DNA of 64,000 nt, from assembly GCF_001522865.1 (NCBI RefSeq), contig NZ_LOWB01000021.1, positions 62,001 to 126,000 of the forward strand. Reading direction: 5' to 3'. This DNA comes from Burkholderia sp. TSV86 (lineage in GTDB: Bacteria > Pseudomonadota > Gammaproteobacteria > Burkholderiales > Burkholderiaceae). Each line of letters begins with the position of its first letter. Within the stretch, counting starts at the first letter, position 1. Shown in pieces: positions 17,303 to 27,273 of this stretch. The translations under genes and the position numbers were made by a program. A model generated the notes under the pieces. The model was not told where the DNA came from. It worked only from the letters and a program-made list of their open reading frames with translations, and did no database searches.

Positions 17303-18580
17303 ATGAAATTACTCGTCGTCGGCTCCGGCGGCCGCGAACACGCGCTCGCCTGGAAGCTCGCCCAGTCGCCGCGCGTCCAGCTCGTCTACGTTGCGCCCGG
17401 CAACGGCGGCACCGCGCAGGACGAGCGCCTGAAGAACGTCGATCTGACTTCGCTCGACGATCTCGCCGATTTCGCCGAAGCCGAGCAGGTCGCGTTCACG
17501 CTGGTCGGCCCGGAAGCGCCGCTTGCCGCGGGCATCGTCAACCACTTCCGCTCGCGCGGCCTGAAGATCTTCGGCCCGACGAAGGAAGCCGCCCAGCTCG
17601 AAAGCTCGAAGGACTTCGCGAAGGCGTTCATGAAGCGCCACGGCATCCCCACGGCCGACTACGAAACGTTCACCGACGCGGCCGCCGCGCACGCATACAT
17701 CGACGCGAAGGGCGCGCCGATCGTCGTGAAGGCCGACGGGCTCGCGGCCGGCAAGGGCGTCGTCGTCGCGACGACGCTGGACGAGGCGCATGCGGCCGTC
17801 GACATGATGCTGTCCGGCAACCAGCTCGGCGAAGCGGGCGCGCGCGTCGTGATCGAGGAATTCCTCGACGGCGAGGAAGCGACCTTCATCGTGATGGTCG
17901 ACGGCAAGCACGCACTCGCGCTTGCCTCGAGCCAGGATCACAAGCGCCTGCTCGACGGCGACCGCGGCCCGAACACGGGCGGCATGGGCGCGTATTCGCC
18001 GGCGCCGATCGTCACGCCGCAAATGCATGCGCGCGTGATGCGCGAGATCATCATGCCGACCGTGCGCGGCATGGAGAACGACGGCATCCGCTTCACGGGC
18101 TTCCTGTACGCGGGCCTGATGATCGACCGCGACGGCAATCCGCGCACGCTTGAATTCAATTGCCGGATGGGCGACCCGGAGACACAGCCGATCATGTCGC
18201 GCCTGAAGAGCGATTTCTCGAAGGTCGTCGAGCAGGCGATCGCGGGCACGCTCGATACGGTCGAGCTTGACTGGGACCGGCGCACCGCGCTCGGCGTCGT
18301 GCTCGCCGCGCACGGCTATCCGAACGCGCCGAAAAAAGGCGACCGGATCAACGGCATCCCGGATGAAAACGCGCACGCGGTGACGTTCCATGCAGGCACG
18401 ACGTTCGACGGCGACAAGCTCGTCACGTCGGGCGGCCGCGTGCTGTGCGTGGTGGGCCTCGCCGATTCGGTGCGCGGCGCGCAGCAGGCCGCATACGAAA
18501 CGATCAACCAGATTCACTTCGAGGGCATGCAGTACCGCCGCGACATCGGCCACCGCGCGCTGAACCGCAAGCCGTGCTGA
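17303..18580 (+). CDS. purD: Phosphoribosylamine-glycine ligase
   Basis: A 425-aa ATP-grasp enzyme for the second step of purine synthesis, joining glycine to phosphoribosylamine to give GAR. The N-terminal loop VVGSGGREHALAWKL, the ATP-grasp KADGLAAGKGVVVA, the DHKRLLDGDRGPNTGGMGAYSPAP block and the metal site EFNCRMGDPETQ are all intact. The length is usual for PurD. GGGGAA precedes the ATG. The first visible gene of a long plus-strand run; a GC-rich 240-bp gap separates it from hemF. Confidence 0.97.
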   Translation: MKLLVVGSGGREHALAWKLAQSPRVQLVYVAPGNGGTAQDERLKNVDLTSLDDLADFAEAEQVAFTLVGPEAPLAAGIVNHFRSRGLKIFGPTKEAAQLESSKDFAKAFMKRHGIPTADYETFTDAAAAHAYIDAKGAPIVVKADGLAAGKGVVVATTLDEAHAAVDMMLSGNQLGEAGARVVIEEFLDGEEATFIVMVDGKHALALASSQDHKRLLDGDRGPNTGGMGAYSPAPIVTPQMHARVMREIIMPTVRGMENDGIRFTGFLYAGLMIDRDGNPRTLEFNCRMGDPETQPIMSRLKSDFSKVVEQAIAGTLDTVELDWDRRTALGVVLAAHGYPNAPKKGDRINGIPDENAHAVTFHAGTTFDGDKLVTSGGRVLCVVGLADSVRGAQQAAYETINQIHFEGMQYRRDIGHRALNRKPC

Positions 18581-18757
18581 GCAATGCGCGCGCACGCCGG
18601 GCGTGTCGCGCGCCTGAAGCCTGCCCGCCGGCGGGCCGCGCCGCGGGCCGCATGCACGCCGCGCTGCGGCCCGCACGCCAGCCTGCCGTTGCGTTGCCCG
18701 CCGTTTGCCGTTACGCCGCACCGCGCCGCCGCTACGGACCGCTCCCGCACCGGGCGC

Positions 18758-18763
18758 TAAAAT
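18758..18763 (+). promoter_or_regulatory. Candidate -10 box for hemF
   Basis: TAAAAT 58 bp upstream of the hemF start codon, the only AT-rich hexamer in a very GC-rich spacer. The -35 is not recognisable. Confidence 0.35.
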
Positions 18764-18820
18764 ACCCGACAAGAAGCTATTTTTAGCGGCGTCCGCACGA
18801 CGGAAGCCGCCTCTCATCCA

Positions 18821-19744
18821 ATGACCGATTCGAACTACGACGTCAACCGTGTACGCGCGTATCTGCAAGGCTTGCAGACGCGCATCGCCGACGCGCTCGG
18901 CGCTTTCGACGGCACCGCGCTGTCCACCGACGCGTGGCGGCGCGGCCCCGGCGAGCGGCTGCGCGGCGGCGGCACGACGCGCATCCTCGAGGACGGCGGC
19001 TTCTTCGAGCGTGCGGGCATCGGCTTTTCCGACGTCGCGGGCGACGCGTTGCCGCCGTCGGCGAGCGCCGCGCGCCCGCAACTCGCCGGACGCGGCTTCG
19101 AGGCGCTCGGGGTGTCGCTCGTGCTGCACCCGCGCAATCCGCACTGCCCGACCGTGCACATGAACGTGCGGATGCTGATCGCGACGAAGCCGGGCGAGGA
19201 GCCGGTATTCTGGTTCGGCGGCGGCATGGACCTGACGCCGGTTTACGGCTACGAGGAGGACGCGCGGCATTTCCACCAGACCTGCCGCGCGGCGCTCGAT
19301 CCGTTCGGCGCCGAGCTGTATCCGCGCTTCAAGAAATGGTGCGACGATTACTTTTATCTGAAGCACCGCGGCGAGGCGCGCGGCGTCGGCGGCATCTTCT
19401 TCGACGATTTCTCCGAGCCGGGCTTCGAGCGCGCGTTCGACCTGCTGCAAAGCGTCGGCAACGCGTTCCTGCCCGCGTATCTGCCGATCATCGAGCGCCG
19501 CCGCGACACGCGTTACGGCGAGCGCGAACGCGCATTCCAGGCGTACCGGCGCGGCCGCTACGTCGAATTCAACCTGGTGTTCGACCGCGGCACGCTGTTC
19601 GGCCTGCAAAGCGGCGGGCGCACCGAGTCGATTCTGCTGTCGATGCCGCCGACGGCAAACTGGCGCTACGATTGGCACCCCGAGCCGGGCACGCCGGAGG
19701 CGCGCCTCTACAGCGATTTTCTCGTACCGCGCGACTGGGCATGA
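18821..19744 (+). CDS. hemF: Oxygen-dependent coproporphyrinogen III oxidase
   Basis: A 307-aa enzyme that oxidatively decarboxylates coproporphyrinogen III to protoporphyrinogen IX in heme synthesis. Family blocks present are [58 protein letters not shown] and the C-terminal [13 protein letters not shown]. The length is usual. The stop overlaps the start of nadD (ATGA), so translation of the two is coupled. Confidence 0.97.
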   Translation: MTDSNYDVNRVRAYLQGLQTRIADALGAFDGTALSTDAWRRGPGERLRGGGTTRILEDGGFFERAGIGFSDVAGDALPPSASAARPQLAGRGFEALGVSLVLHPRNPHCPTVHMNVRMLIATKPGEEPVFWFGGGMDLTPVYGYEEDARHFHQTCRAALDPFGAELYPRFKKWCDDYFYLKHRGEARGVGGIFFDDFSEPGFERAFDLLQSVGNAFLPAYLPIIERRRDTRYGERERAFQAYRRGRYVEFNLVFDRGTLFGLQSGGRTESILLSMPPTANWRYDWHPEPGTPEARLYSDFLVPRDWA

Positions 19745-20490
19745 ACCGCTTCGCCGCCAGCCGCGACACCCGCGCCCAAGGACACGCGCGCCCCCCCGCC
19801 CCCCGCCTCGCCCCGCTGCCGCGCCGCATCGGCATTCTGGGCGGTACGTTCGATCCGATTCACGACGGACATCTCGCGCTCGCGCGCCGCTTCGCCGACG
19901 TGCTGCGGCTCACCGAACTCGTGCTGATGCCGGCGGGCCAGCCGTATCAGAAACAGGGCGTGTCGGCGGCCGGGCACCGGCTCGCGATGGCGCGCGCGGC
20001 GGCCGGCTCGCTCACGCTGCCGGGCGTGGCCGTATCGGTGGCGACCGACGAGATCGAGCACGCCGGCCCGACCTACACCGTCGAGACGCTCGCGCGCTGG
20101 CGCGCGCGTCTGGGCCCCAATGTGTCGCTGTCGCTGCTGATCGGCGCCGATCAGCTCGTGCGGCTCGACACGTGGCGCGACTGGCTGCGCCTGTTCGAGT
20201 TCGCGCACGTGTGCGCGGCGACGCGGCCGGGCTTCGATTTCGCCGCCGCGCCGCCCGCTGTCACCGCCGAGATCGCGCGCCGGCAAGCGAGCGCCGCCAC
20301 GCTGCAGGCAACGCCCGCCGGCTGCCTGCTGATCGACACGGCGCTCGCGCTCGATGTCGCCGCCACCGATATCCGCGCGCACCTGCGCGAATGCATCGCG
20401 CGCCGCGCGCAGGTGCCCGACGCATCCGCCGAACACGTGCCCGCCGCCGTGTGGGCCTATATTCTTCAACATCGTCTCTACCATCCCTGA
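19741..20490 (+). CDS. nadD: Nicotinate-nucleotide adenylyltransferase
   Basis: A 249-aa enzyme that adenylates nicotinate mononucleotide to deamido-NAD. The nucleotidyltransferase loop [15 protein letters not shown] (about residue 34) carries the HxGH-type signature, and [14 protein letters not shown] follows. The first 28 residues are a basic, proline-rich extension before the conserved core; an internal start is possible, but the ATG overlap with the hemF stop favours the upstream one. It is followed after three bases by rsfS, a pairing common in bacteria. Confidence 0.95.
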   Translation: MNRFAASRDTRAQGHARPPAPRLAPLPRRIGILGGTFDPIHDGHLALARRFADVLRLTELVLMPAGQPYQKQGVSAAGHRLAMARAAAGSLTLPGVAVSVATDEIEHAGPTYTVETLARWRARLGPNVSLSLLIGADQLVRLDTWRDWLRLFEFAHVCAATRPGFDFAAAPPAVTAEIARRQASAATLQATPAGCLLIDTALALDVAATDIRAHLRECIARRAQVPDASAEHVPAAVWAYILQHRLYHP

Positions 20491-20493
20491 CTC

Positions 20494-20967
20494 ATGGATA
20501 TCCGCAAACTCCAGCGCGTGATCGTCGACGCCCTCGAAGACGTCAAGGCGCAAGACATCAAAGTGTTCAACACGAGCCACCTGACCGAACTGTTCGACCG
20601 CGTGATCGTCGCATCCGGTACATCGAACCGCCAGACCAAGGCGCTTGCGTCGAACGTGCGCGACAAAGTCAAGGAAGCCGGCGGCGACGTCGTCAGCTCC
20701 GAAGGCGAGGACACGGGCGAATGGGTGCTCGTCGATTGCGGCGACGCGGTCGTCCATATCCTTCAGCCGGCGCTGCGCCAGTACTACAACCTCGAGGAAA
20801 TTTGGGGCGACAAGCCGGTGCGCATGAAGCTCGGCGGCCCGGCCCCCCACGCGCGCGGCGCGAGCGCCGACGACGAAGCCGACGTGGACGACGATGAGGC
20901 CGACGAGCGCGGCGCCCCGCCGGCGCCCGTGCGCGCGCCGCGCAGGAGCGCCGTGCGGCGCCGCTGA
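20494..20967 (+). CDS. rsfS: Ribosomal silencing factor RsfS
   Basis: A 157-aa protein of the RsfS/Iojap family that binds uL14 on the large subunit and blocks subunit joining under nutrient limitation. The core (residues 1-110) has [24 protein letters not shown], the [20 protein letters not shown] block and [10 protein letters not shown]. The last 45 residues are an acidic then basic low-complexity tail absent from short homologues. It starts three bases after nadD. Confidence 0.95.
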   Translation: MDIRKLQRVIVDALEDVKAQDIKVFNTSHLTELFDRVIVASGTSNRQTKALASNVRDKVKEAGGDVVSSEGEDTGEWVLVDCGDAVVHILQPALRQYYNLEEIWGDKPVRMKLGGPAPHARGASADDEADVDDDEADERGAPPAPVRAPRRSAVRRR

Positions 20968-21052
20968 CGCGGCGCGGGCACGGCGTCGGCACCGTGCCGC
21001 GCGATCGTCTGCCTGCATTGCTTTCGCCCTCCTTTCAGCCTCTTCGCTCTTC

Positions 21053-21523
21053 ATGAAACTGCATATCGTCGCGGTCGGCCACAAGATGCCGGACTGGATC
21101 GCGGCCGGCTTCGACGAATACGCGAAGCGCATGCCGCCCGAATTGCGCATCGAGCTGCGCGAAGTCAAGCCCGAGCTGCGCTCGGGCTCGCGCAGCGCCG
21201 ACAGCGTGATGGCCGCCGAAAAGCAACGCATCGATGCTGCGCTGCCAAAAAACGCACGTGTCGTCGCGCTGGACGAACGCGGCCGCGACTGGACCACGAT
21301 GCAGCTTGCGCAGGCGCTGCCCGCGTGGCAGCAGGACGGCCGCGACGTCGCGTTCGTGATCGGCGGCGCGGATGGCCTCGATGCGCAACTGAAGTCGCGC
21401 GCCGAACTGCTGCTGCGCGTCTCGAGCCTCACGCTGCCGCACGGCATGGTGCGCGTCCTGCTCGCCGAGCAGCTTTACCGCGCGTGGAGCATCACGCAGA
21501 ATCATCCCTATCACCGTGCATGA
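21053..21523 (+). CDS. rlmH: 23S rRNA (pseudouridine-1915-N3)-methyltransferase
   Basis: A 156-aa SPOUT methyltransferase that methylates pseudouridine 1915 of 23S rRNA. Visible markers are the start [19 protein letters not shown], the SAM-binding knot with [10 protein letters not shown], and the C-terminal [20 protein letters not shown]. The length matches E. coli RlmH (155 aa). An 85-bp gap separates it from rsfS. It belongs to the nadD-rsfS-rlmH-maf-rng run, all concerned with ribosome and RNA upkeep. Confidence 0.96.
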   Translation: MKLHIVAVGHKMPDWIAAGFDEYAKRMPPELRIELREVKPELRSGSRSADSVMAAEKQRIDAALPKNARVVALDERGRDWTTMQLAQALPAWQQDGRDVAFVIGGADGLDAQLKSRAELLLRVSSLTLPHGMVRVLLAEQLYRAWSITQNHPYHRA

Positions 21524-21573
21524 GCGGGCGTCGTCCCGACGCGTCGCGCATGCGCTCGATAACACCAAGAACC

Positions 21574-22203
21574 ATGCCCGAGCACGCTCCCCCACCCTAC
21601 CTGTTCATTTACCTCGCATCGCAAAGCCCCCGGCGCCGCGAATTGCTCGATCAGCTCGGCGTGCGCCACGAACTGCTGCTGCCGCGCGCCGACGAGGACG
21701 CCGAAGCGCTCGAGGCCGAGCAGCCCGGCGAGGCGCCCGATCATTACGTGCTGCGCGTGTGCGTCGCGAAGGCGCACGCGGCGCGCGCGCGGCTCGTCGC
21801 GAGCGGCAAGCCGGCCGCGCCCGTGCTCGTCGCCGATACGACCGTGACGATCGACGGCGCGATTCTCGGCAAGCCCGACGACGCCGCGCACGCGCTCGCG
21901 ATGCTCACGCGCCTTGCCGGGCGCACGCATCAGGTGCTGACCGCCGTGGCCGTGATCGACGCCGCAGGCGAACTGATGCCGCCCGCGCTGTCGCGCTCCG
22001 AGGTCTGCTTCGCCCCGGCAAACGCCGCCGCGCTCGAGCGCTACGTCGAAAGCCGCGAGCCGTTCGGCAAGGCGGGCGCGTATGCGATCCAGGGGCGCGC
22101 GGCCGAATTCATCGAGCGAATCGACGGTTCTCATTCAGGTATCATGGGTCTGCCCCTCTTTGAGACTGCGACGCTGCTGCGCGCCGCGCGCGTCGCCTTC
22201 TAA
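21574..22203 (+). CDS. Maf/YhdE-type nucleoside triphosphate pyrophosphatase
   Basis: A 209-aa Maf-family enzyme that hydrolyses non-canonical or excess NTPs (dTTP/UTP in the YhdE type). It begins its core with [17 protein letters not shown] and has the catalytic acidic block in [12 protein letters not shown], then [16 protein letters not shown] and [11 protein letters not shown] chose the ATG giving MPEHAPPP; an in-frame ATG eight codons upstream is possible. Seven bases separate its stop from the rng start, so the two are probably cotranscribed. Confidence 0.93.
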   Translation: MPEHAPPPYLFIYLASQSPRRRELLDQLGVRHELLLPRADEDAEALEAEQPGEAPDHYVLRVCVAKAHAARARLVASGKPAAPVLVADTTVTIDGAILGKPDDAAHALAMLTRLAGRTHQVLTAVAVIDAAGELMPPALSRSEVCFAPANAAALERYVESREPFGKAGAYAIQGRAAEFIERIDGSHSGIMGLPLFETATLLRAARVAF

Positions 22204-22210
22204 ATTCATC

Positions 22211-23680
22211 ATGAACGAAGAAATCCTGATCAACGTCACGCCGCAGGAAACGCGGGTCGCGCTCGTCCAGCAAGGCGCGGTGCAGGAGCTTCACGTCGAG
22301 CGCACGATGTCGCGCGGGCGCGTCGGCAACATCTATCTCGGCAAGGTGGTGCGCGTGCTGCCCGGCATGCAGTCGGCATTCATCGACATCGGCCTCGAAC
22401 GCGCGGCGTTCCTGCACGTCGCCGATATCTGGCAGCCGCGCCCGGCGGGCGACGTGCCGTCGAACGCGCCGCACCAGCCGATCGAGAAGATCGTGTTCGA
22501 GGGGCAGACGCTGATGGTTCAGGTGATCAAGGACCCGATCGGCACGAAAGGCGCGCGGCTGTCGACGCAGATCAGCATCGCGGGCCGCACGCTCGTTTAT
22601 CTGCCGCAGGAGCCGCATATCGGCATCTCGCAGAAAATCGAAAGCGAGGTCGAGCGCGAAGCGGTGCGCGCGCGGCTCACCGCCGTGATCCCCAGCGAGG
22701 AAAAAGGCGGCTACATCGTGCGCACGATCGCCGAGGACGCAACCGGCGAAGAACTCGCCGCCGACGTCGCCTATCTGCGCAAGACCTGGGCGACGATCGT
22801 CGCGCAAGGGCAGCGGCTGCCCGCGACGAGCCTGCTGTATCAGGATCTCGACCTCGCGCAGCGCGTGCTGCGCGATTTCGCGAATGACGATACGACGCGC
22901 ATCCAGATCGATTCGCGCGAGACGCACGAACGGCTCGCCGAGTTTGCCGCCGCGTTCACCCCGGCCGTGAGCGTCAAGCTGCACCACTACACTGGCGAGC
23001 GGCCGCTGTTCGACCTGTACAACATCGAGACCGAAATCCAGCGCGCGCTGTCGCGGCGCGTCGATCTAAAGTCGGGCGGCTATCTGATGATCGATCAGAC
23101 CGAGGCGATGACCACCATCGACGTGAACACCGGCGGCTACGTCGGCGCGCGCAACTTCGACGACACGATCTTCAAGACGAACCTCGAAGCCGCGCACACG
23201 ATCGCGCGGCAGCTTCGGCTGCGCAACCTCGGCGGAATCATCATCATCGATTTCATCGACATGGAAAACGCCGAGCATCGCGACGCCGTGCTCGCCGAGT
23301 TGAAGAAGGCGCTCGCGCGCGACCGCACGCGCGTAACGGTCAACGGCTTTTCGCAGCTCGGGCTCGTCGAGATGACCAGAAAGCGCACGCGCGAATCGCT
23401 CGCGCACGTGCTCTGCGAGCCATGCCCGGTGTGCCAGGGCAAGGGACAGGTGAAAACCGCGCGCACCATCTGCTACGACGTGCTGCGCGAAATCCTGCGC
23501 GAATCGCGGCAATTCAATCCGCGCGAGTTTCGCGTGATCGCGTCGCAGCAAGTGATCGATCTCTTTCTCGACGAGGAATCACAGCATCTCGCGATGCTGA
23601 TCGATTTCATCGGCAAGCCGGTGTCGCTGCAGGTGGAGTCGAATCTGAGTCAGGAGCAGTACGACATCGTGCTGATGTAG
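22211..23680 (+). CDS. rng: Ribonuclease G
   Basis: A 489-aa endoribonuclease of the RNase E/G family, which matures 16S rRNA 5' ends and takes part in mRNA decay. The S1 domain (residues about 38-130) has GNIYLGKVVRVLPGMQSAFIDIG. The catalytic DNase-I-like region contains IDVNTGGYVG and IIIIDFIDM with the metal-binding aspartates. The zinc-link CEPCPVCQGKGQV sits near residue 405. The length and the lack of a long C-terminal scaffold mark it as RNase G, not E. Confidence 0.96.
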   Translation: MNEEILINVTPQETRVALVQQGAVQELHVERTMSRGRVGNIYLGKVVRVLPGMQSAFIDIGLERAAFLHVADIWQPRPAGDVPSNAPHQPIEKIVFEGQTLMVQVIKDPIGTKGARLSTQISIAGRTLVYLPQEPHIGISQKIESEVEREAVRARLTAVIPSEEKGGYIVRTIAEDATGEELAADVAYLRKTWATIVAQGQRLPATSLLYQDLDLAQRVLRDFANDDTTRIQIDSRETHERLAEFAAAFTPAVSVKLHHYTGERPLFDLYNIETEIQRALSRRVDLKSGGYLMIDQTEAMTTIDVNTGGYVGARNFDDTIFKTNLEAAHTIARQLRLRNLGGIIIIDFIDMENAEHRDAVLAELKKALARDRTRVTVNGFSQLGLVEMTRKRTRESLAHVLCEPCPVCQGKGQVKTARTICYDVLREILRESRQFNPREFRVIASQQVIDLFLDEESQHLAMLIDFIGKPVSLQVESNLSQEQYDIVLM

Positions 23681-23699
23681 GGCCCGCGGCCTGCGCGAT

Positions 23700-23900
23700 T
23701 CCGCAACGCCGCGCCGCCGACGCCGAGCGTGAAGACGTCGCCCACGCACACATCGCGCTCGGTGATGCCCGGCGTCGACAGGTTTTCGCCAAAGGCGCCC
23801 GGCCGGGCAAGCACATCGCGCAGGGCCGATCTGCGCGGCCCATCGCGGATAGTGGTCGGACGCATCGTCGGCGCGACGCAGGCGGAGGTGCTGGTCGTGG
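23700..23900 (-). pseudogene. MOSC-domain (YiiM-like) gene remnant
   Basis: One minus-strand frame reads RPGAFGENLSTPGITERDVC followed by VGDVFTLG, a close match to the molybdenum-cofactor-sulfurase C-terminal domain of YiiM proteins. The preceding HYP-type segment (DHYPRWAAQIG) lies in a different frame, and the continuation after VFTLG shifts again. There is no start, no N-terminal half and no proper end. The fragment follows rng tail to tail and marks the edge of the accessory region. Decay by frameshift is inferred from comparison with the family pattern I remember. Confidence 0.6.
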
Positions 23901-24245
23901 TGAGCAATGACGAAGGTATGCACGACGACGGCTCGCGATAGCGCGCGGAGGAAGCACGGCGGAATATACGCGCTCGCGATACGCGTCGCGCGCGGGCGTC
24001 CAGCATCGGCAGTGCCGCGCAGCACGCGTCATCCGGGGTTCGATCAGTCAGCCACGTGTGCCGTGCTGCCGCCAAAACCGGCCCGATCGATGAAAGCGGC
24101 CCCGCTCGGCCGTAAGCATTACAACAATCATAAAAAAATAGCGCTGCGCGCGTGCCGTGAAGCGGCATCACGAAATTTCCGAACGCAACTCGGATAACCC
24201 GCGAAGCCGCTTTCCGCCCCAGAAACCGGGCCGGTACATGCGGAT

Positions 24246-26660
24246 TCAATCTTCTTCAATATTGATGCCCATTTGAATATTGATGCCCGCTGTCTGCCAG
24301 CGCGTCTCCTCTGCCGCTTCTGGGCTGATATAGCCCTCCCCGTCCCTTTGCAGCGTGGCGCGCATTACTTTTTCTTCGCGGGAAATCATCGATTCGGTAA
24401 TCGAGCCCCTCCTGGCTCTGAACCCCCTTGGCGCAATGCTGGCGTCGCTCGGGGGTAATGCTTCGGCAGGCGGCATGGGTTGCGTCACGGACGGCGGCAC
24501 ACGATAGCTTGGGCTTGGGCCTGGGTTCGCGCCCGGCACCAGGAATGGATAATAGGCTGATTCCGGCAATGGCTGGGTGAATCTCGGGTTCGACGACGGT
24601 TCATACGATGCCTTTCTCCGCGCATGGAACTGAATGGACTCGGCCTCTTTTTCAGCATTGGCCCTCTCCAGCCGCGCTTGGTTTTCGGTTCCGATTTGAT
24701 AAAAAAGCGACAATAAAGCACTCGTTACTGATACAGCGTCATTCGCCGCTTTAGAACCCATTGGCCGTTCGTTTGCATGCGCCGGCGCTGATGTGTGCGC
24801 GCCATTCGAGGCCCGGCCCTCGGCGGGCGCATCGCGCTCCGCCGCGAATGCCGCATCACTGGGCGGCTGGTTGTTGGTAGGCAACGGGAACGGCAGCGGC
24901 CATGCGTCTTTCGTCTTTTTTTTCCGGACCTGATCCGCAGCCTCGTCTTTTTTATCCTTTACCGGGGCCTTATCGATTAAAAACTTTCTAAGCCTTTCTT
25001 TCCTGATCTGCCCAGCCGATTTTTCCTGCCGCCCGAGAAGTTTATTCACCAACCCATACCTCGCGCTTGCCGCCGCCTCTCTTTCAGTGGCATCCCTCTC
25101 CATTTCCCTATTTATTTCCTTCACGGCATTCAAATTATTCAATTCCACGCGCTCATGAAAATCCATAATTTTTTCATGGGCAGTTTCCGTAAGGATCGGA
25201 TTATTCTCCAAGGCCTTCCGATATTCGTTCATCACTCTTTTTTCAAATTCGTGAATCGGTAAATTTTTTTGACGATCAGGCATACCACGGAATTCGAATA
25301 AAACAAGTCCGTTTTCCTCGTCAACGCCTACCGCCCCCATTCCATAGTCTTTCTGATCTTTATTGCCGTTGTGCAGCCGATAGCCCCGCGGCGGCGACAT
25401 CAGATCTTTAATCAATTCGCCTTCACCGCGACCATTTATAATGGACGCAAACCAATCCTTGATCGTGCTGCCCCGCTGCTTACTCTGGCCGTCCAGCGTT
25501 TCATATTCCATCGCGAAGACGCATTGCTCCGGGTTCTCGCACCCCAAAGCCTTCATCATGAGGGGTACTGTTTCGCCTTCACCCGGAAGAAGCAGCTTGC
25601 GCATGACACTTCGATCGCCGTCGTCCAGCAGCTTCGAAAATATCGAGCAAAAGTCGCTGCGCGCCTCCATCCTGAATCTCACATGAATCGTGCTGCCGGA
25701 CGGAACTGCTTTACGCGACTGCGCCCTGGCCAAGTACATATTCAGCAGACTGACAAACCCTTCCGCCTTTTTGCTCAAAACCAAACCATGATGTTTGAGA
25801 ACATAGTTTCTTACGTTCTCCGTCATGGCTTTGATGCCTCTGAAACGCGGGTCAATCTCATCGAAATCTTTCTGTACTTTTTTATATTTCGATCCACCGG
25901 CGTAATACAAGGGATCGACTTCCTCGATCATTTCCGGCAGTTTCTCGAGACTAACACCCCACGTCGTTTGCAGGACGGCCGTCATTTCCGTTTTCTTGGT
26001 CTGCAGCACGGGCAAATCGCGGCATCCGGTAGGTTGCAACGTATTCTGCGCCCCCGGCTTTTTGATCCGCAGTTGGCAATCGGCCACCAGATCCACGTTC
26101 ATACCTTCAACCAATTTCTTGAGCTGTACCTCGACCGATTCGCGTTCTCTTTTCTTGTTGAGTTCTAATCCGCTCTGGCGGATTTTATTGCAGACGGCAG
26201 CGATTTCCTTTACGACCTCCCGCACCTCGTCCTTGCTCGCCAATGGCACTGTCACGAACTCGAGATCGAGCCCCGCCCTTGTCTCGTCACATACCAATTT
26301 CCATTTCTTATCCTTGGACTCGAGTAAAACGTCATGCTGGCGAAGCGGCCGACCGTCTCCGGTATTGCCCTCTACCAAGACGCTGTCGATTTCGATTTCC
26401 ACTCCAAATCCAGCGCGGATCGGTTCGCTTGGCACTGGCGCAGCAGATATTGGCGCGCGAATCGACGAAGCGCCCGGCGTGGACCACTCCTTTCGCGGTA
26501 GCCCATTGAGAGACGCGAGTCCGCCCATCTGCGGCCAGCTTGCGCGCCTGACCACCTTGGTTGTGCACGACTGCTTATTGCTCGGTGAATCCGGTTCTCC
26601 GGACGGATGACTCGAAAGTGCGCAGGAAGCGCCATTAATCGAGGAGCTTTGCTTAGGCAT
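24246..26660 (-). CDS. Large unrecognised protein with amidoligase-like motifs, in AT-rich island
   Basis: An 804-aa protein whose base and codon use are much more AT-rich than all neighbours. I do not recognise the family as a whole. The N-terminal 80 residues are rich in Ser, Pro and Thr. Near residues 85-140 the sequence reads FGVEIEIDS, then WKLVCDET and LDLEFVTVPL, a pattern resembling the GxExE, WxxxxD and ExVTPPL landmarks of amidoligase/glutamate-cysteine-ligase folds. The middle is Lys/Glu-rich and mixed. The last 250 residues are Pro/Ser-rich and look disordered. GAGGAG seven bases before the ATG at 26660 supports this start over one five codons upstream. No signal peptide or membrane helix is seen. 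A secreted effector or toxin is possible but unproven. Confidence 0.7.
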   Translation of the reverse strand: MPKQSSSINGASCALSSHPSGEPDSPSNKQSCTTKVVRRASWPQMGGLASLNGLPRKEWSTPGASSIRAPISAAPVPSEPIRAGFGVEIEIDSVLVEGNTGDGRPLRQHDVLLESKDKKWKLVCDETRAGLDLEFVTVPLASKDEVREVVKEIAAVCNKIRQSGLELNKKRERESVEVQLKKLVEGMNVDLVADCQLRIKKPGAQNTLQPTGCRDLPVLQTKKTEMTAVLQTTWGVSLEKLPEMIEEVDPLYYAGGSKYKKVQKDFDEIDPRFRGIKAMTENVRNYVLKHHGLVLSKKAEGFVSLLNMYLARAQSRKAVPSGSTIHVRFRMEARSDFCSIFSKLLDDGDRSVMRKLLLPGEGETVPLMMKALGCENPEQCVFAMEYETLDGQSKQRGSTIKDWFASIINGRGEGELIKDLMSPPRGYRLHNGNKDQKDYGMGAVGVDEENGLVLFEFRGMPDRQKNLPIHEFEKRVMNEYRKALENNPILTETAHEKIMDFHERVELNNLNAVKEINREMERDATEREAAASARYGLVNKLLGRQEKSAGQIRKERLRKFLIDKAPVKDKKDEAADQVRKKKTKDAWPLPFPLPTNNQPPSDAAFAAERDAPAEGRASNGAHTSAPAHANERPMGSKAANDAVSVTSALLSLFYQIGTENQARLERANAEKEAESIQFHARRKASYEPSSNPRFTQPLPESAYYPFLVPGANPGPSPSYRVPPSVTQPMPPAEALPPSDASIAPRGFRARRGSITESMISREEKVMRATLQRDGEGYISPEAAEETRWQTAGINIQMGINIEED
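24258..24288. repeat. 13-bp direct repeat at the 3' end of the island gene
   Basis: AATATTGATGCCC occurs at 24258-24270 and again at 24276-24288, 18 bp apart. In frame it encodes the near-duplicate INIQMGINI at the C-terminus. Confidence 0.85.
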
Positions 26661-27011
26661 CAGTGCGCTCCTCAAAGATCAATACAGAAAAATGCCGATA
26701 CGATTGCGCAATCCGTTGCCGGAGGACGCCTGTCGGCCGAAGCCTCTGGCTTACCGACCTGAAGTGCCGGGCCGTGCGACGAAGCTGGCTCGTCACATTC
26801 CGATAGATTATCGAACGAATTCATTTACGTCTCCATTATTGTTGCTGGTTGCAGGTCGTTTCGAGCGTCACGCCGATATTTACGAAGTAATGATCCCACT
26901 CTCGTACCCGCCCGCCGGTCTTAACGTCGTCCGGCGCGCAGGATGCCGTTACTTTTAACCGACATCCGAGTTATTTCATAGGTCGCCGCCATCGCCCATA
27001 CGGAAAATGCA

Positions 27012-27035
27012 CGAAATAATATCCATACAAACGAA
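27012..27035 (-). promoter_or_regulatory. Possible hrpII/PIP-like box (TTCG-N16-TTCG)
   Basis: On the minus strand two TTCG tetramers are separated by exactly 16 bases, the form recognised by HrpB/HrpX-type regulators of type III secretion genes in Ralstonia and relatives. Each sits in a 10-bp direct repeat (ACGAAATAAT on the plus strand). It faces the 804-aa gene from about 350 bp upstream. No matching -10 is visible about 30 bp downstream, and chance occurrence is plausible. Confidence 0.25.
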
Positions 27036-27273
27036 ATAATCCGGCGAACCACTGTTTTCAAATCCCTCCATCTAAATAAATTAAGCGCCATCTCAATCGG
27101 AATAAGGCACGTATTTTTTCGCACGGCCCGGCCGCTTCGCCGTCGTTTCGAGTACCGCGTAACACCGGCGCGGCAGGTCTCGCCCCCGACCGATCATTCG
27201 TCGCCCGCAGCATTCCGCAGCGAGTCAAATGAATATTTTTTCGAAAAATTCAGGGATTTCGCGATGTATTTTT

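Noticed and set aside
17309-19678. A 789-codon minus-strand frame opposite purD and hemF
   Set aside because: Antisense shadow of two well-conserved plus-strand genes, with no start signal.
26921-27124. 67-codon minus-strand ORF with a hydrophobic segment in the island
   Set aside because: It starts at a GTG without Shine-Dalgarno, has no recognisable family and overlaps the possible regulatory box. Kept only as part of the non-coding description.
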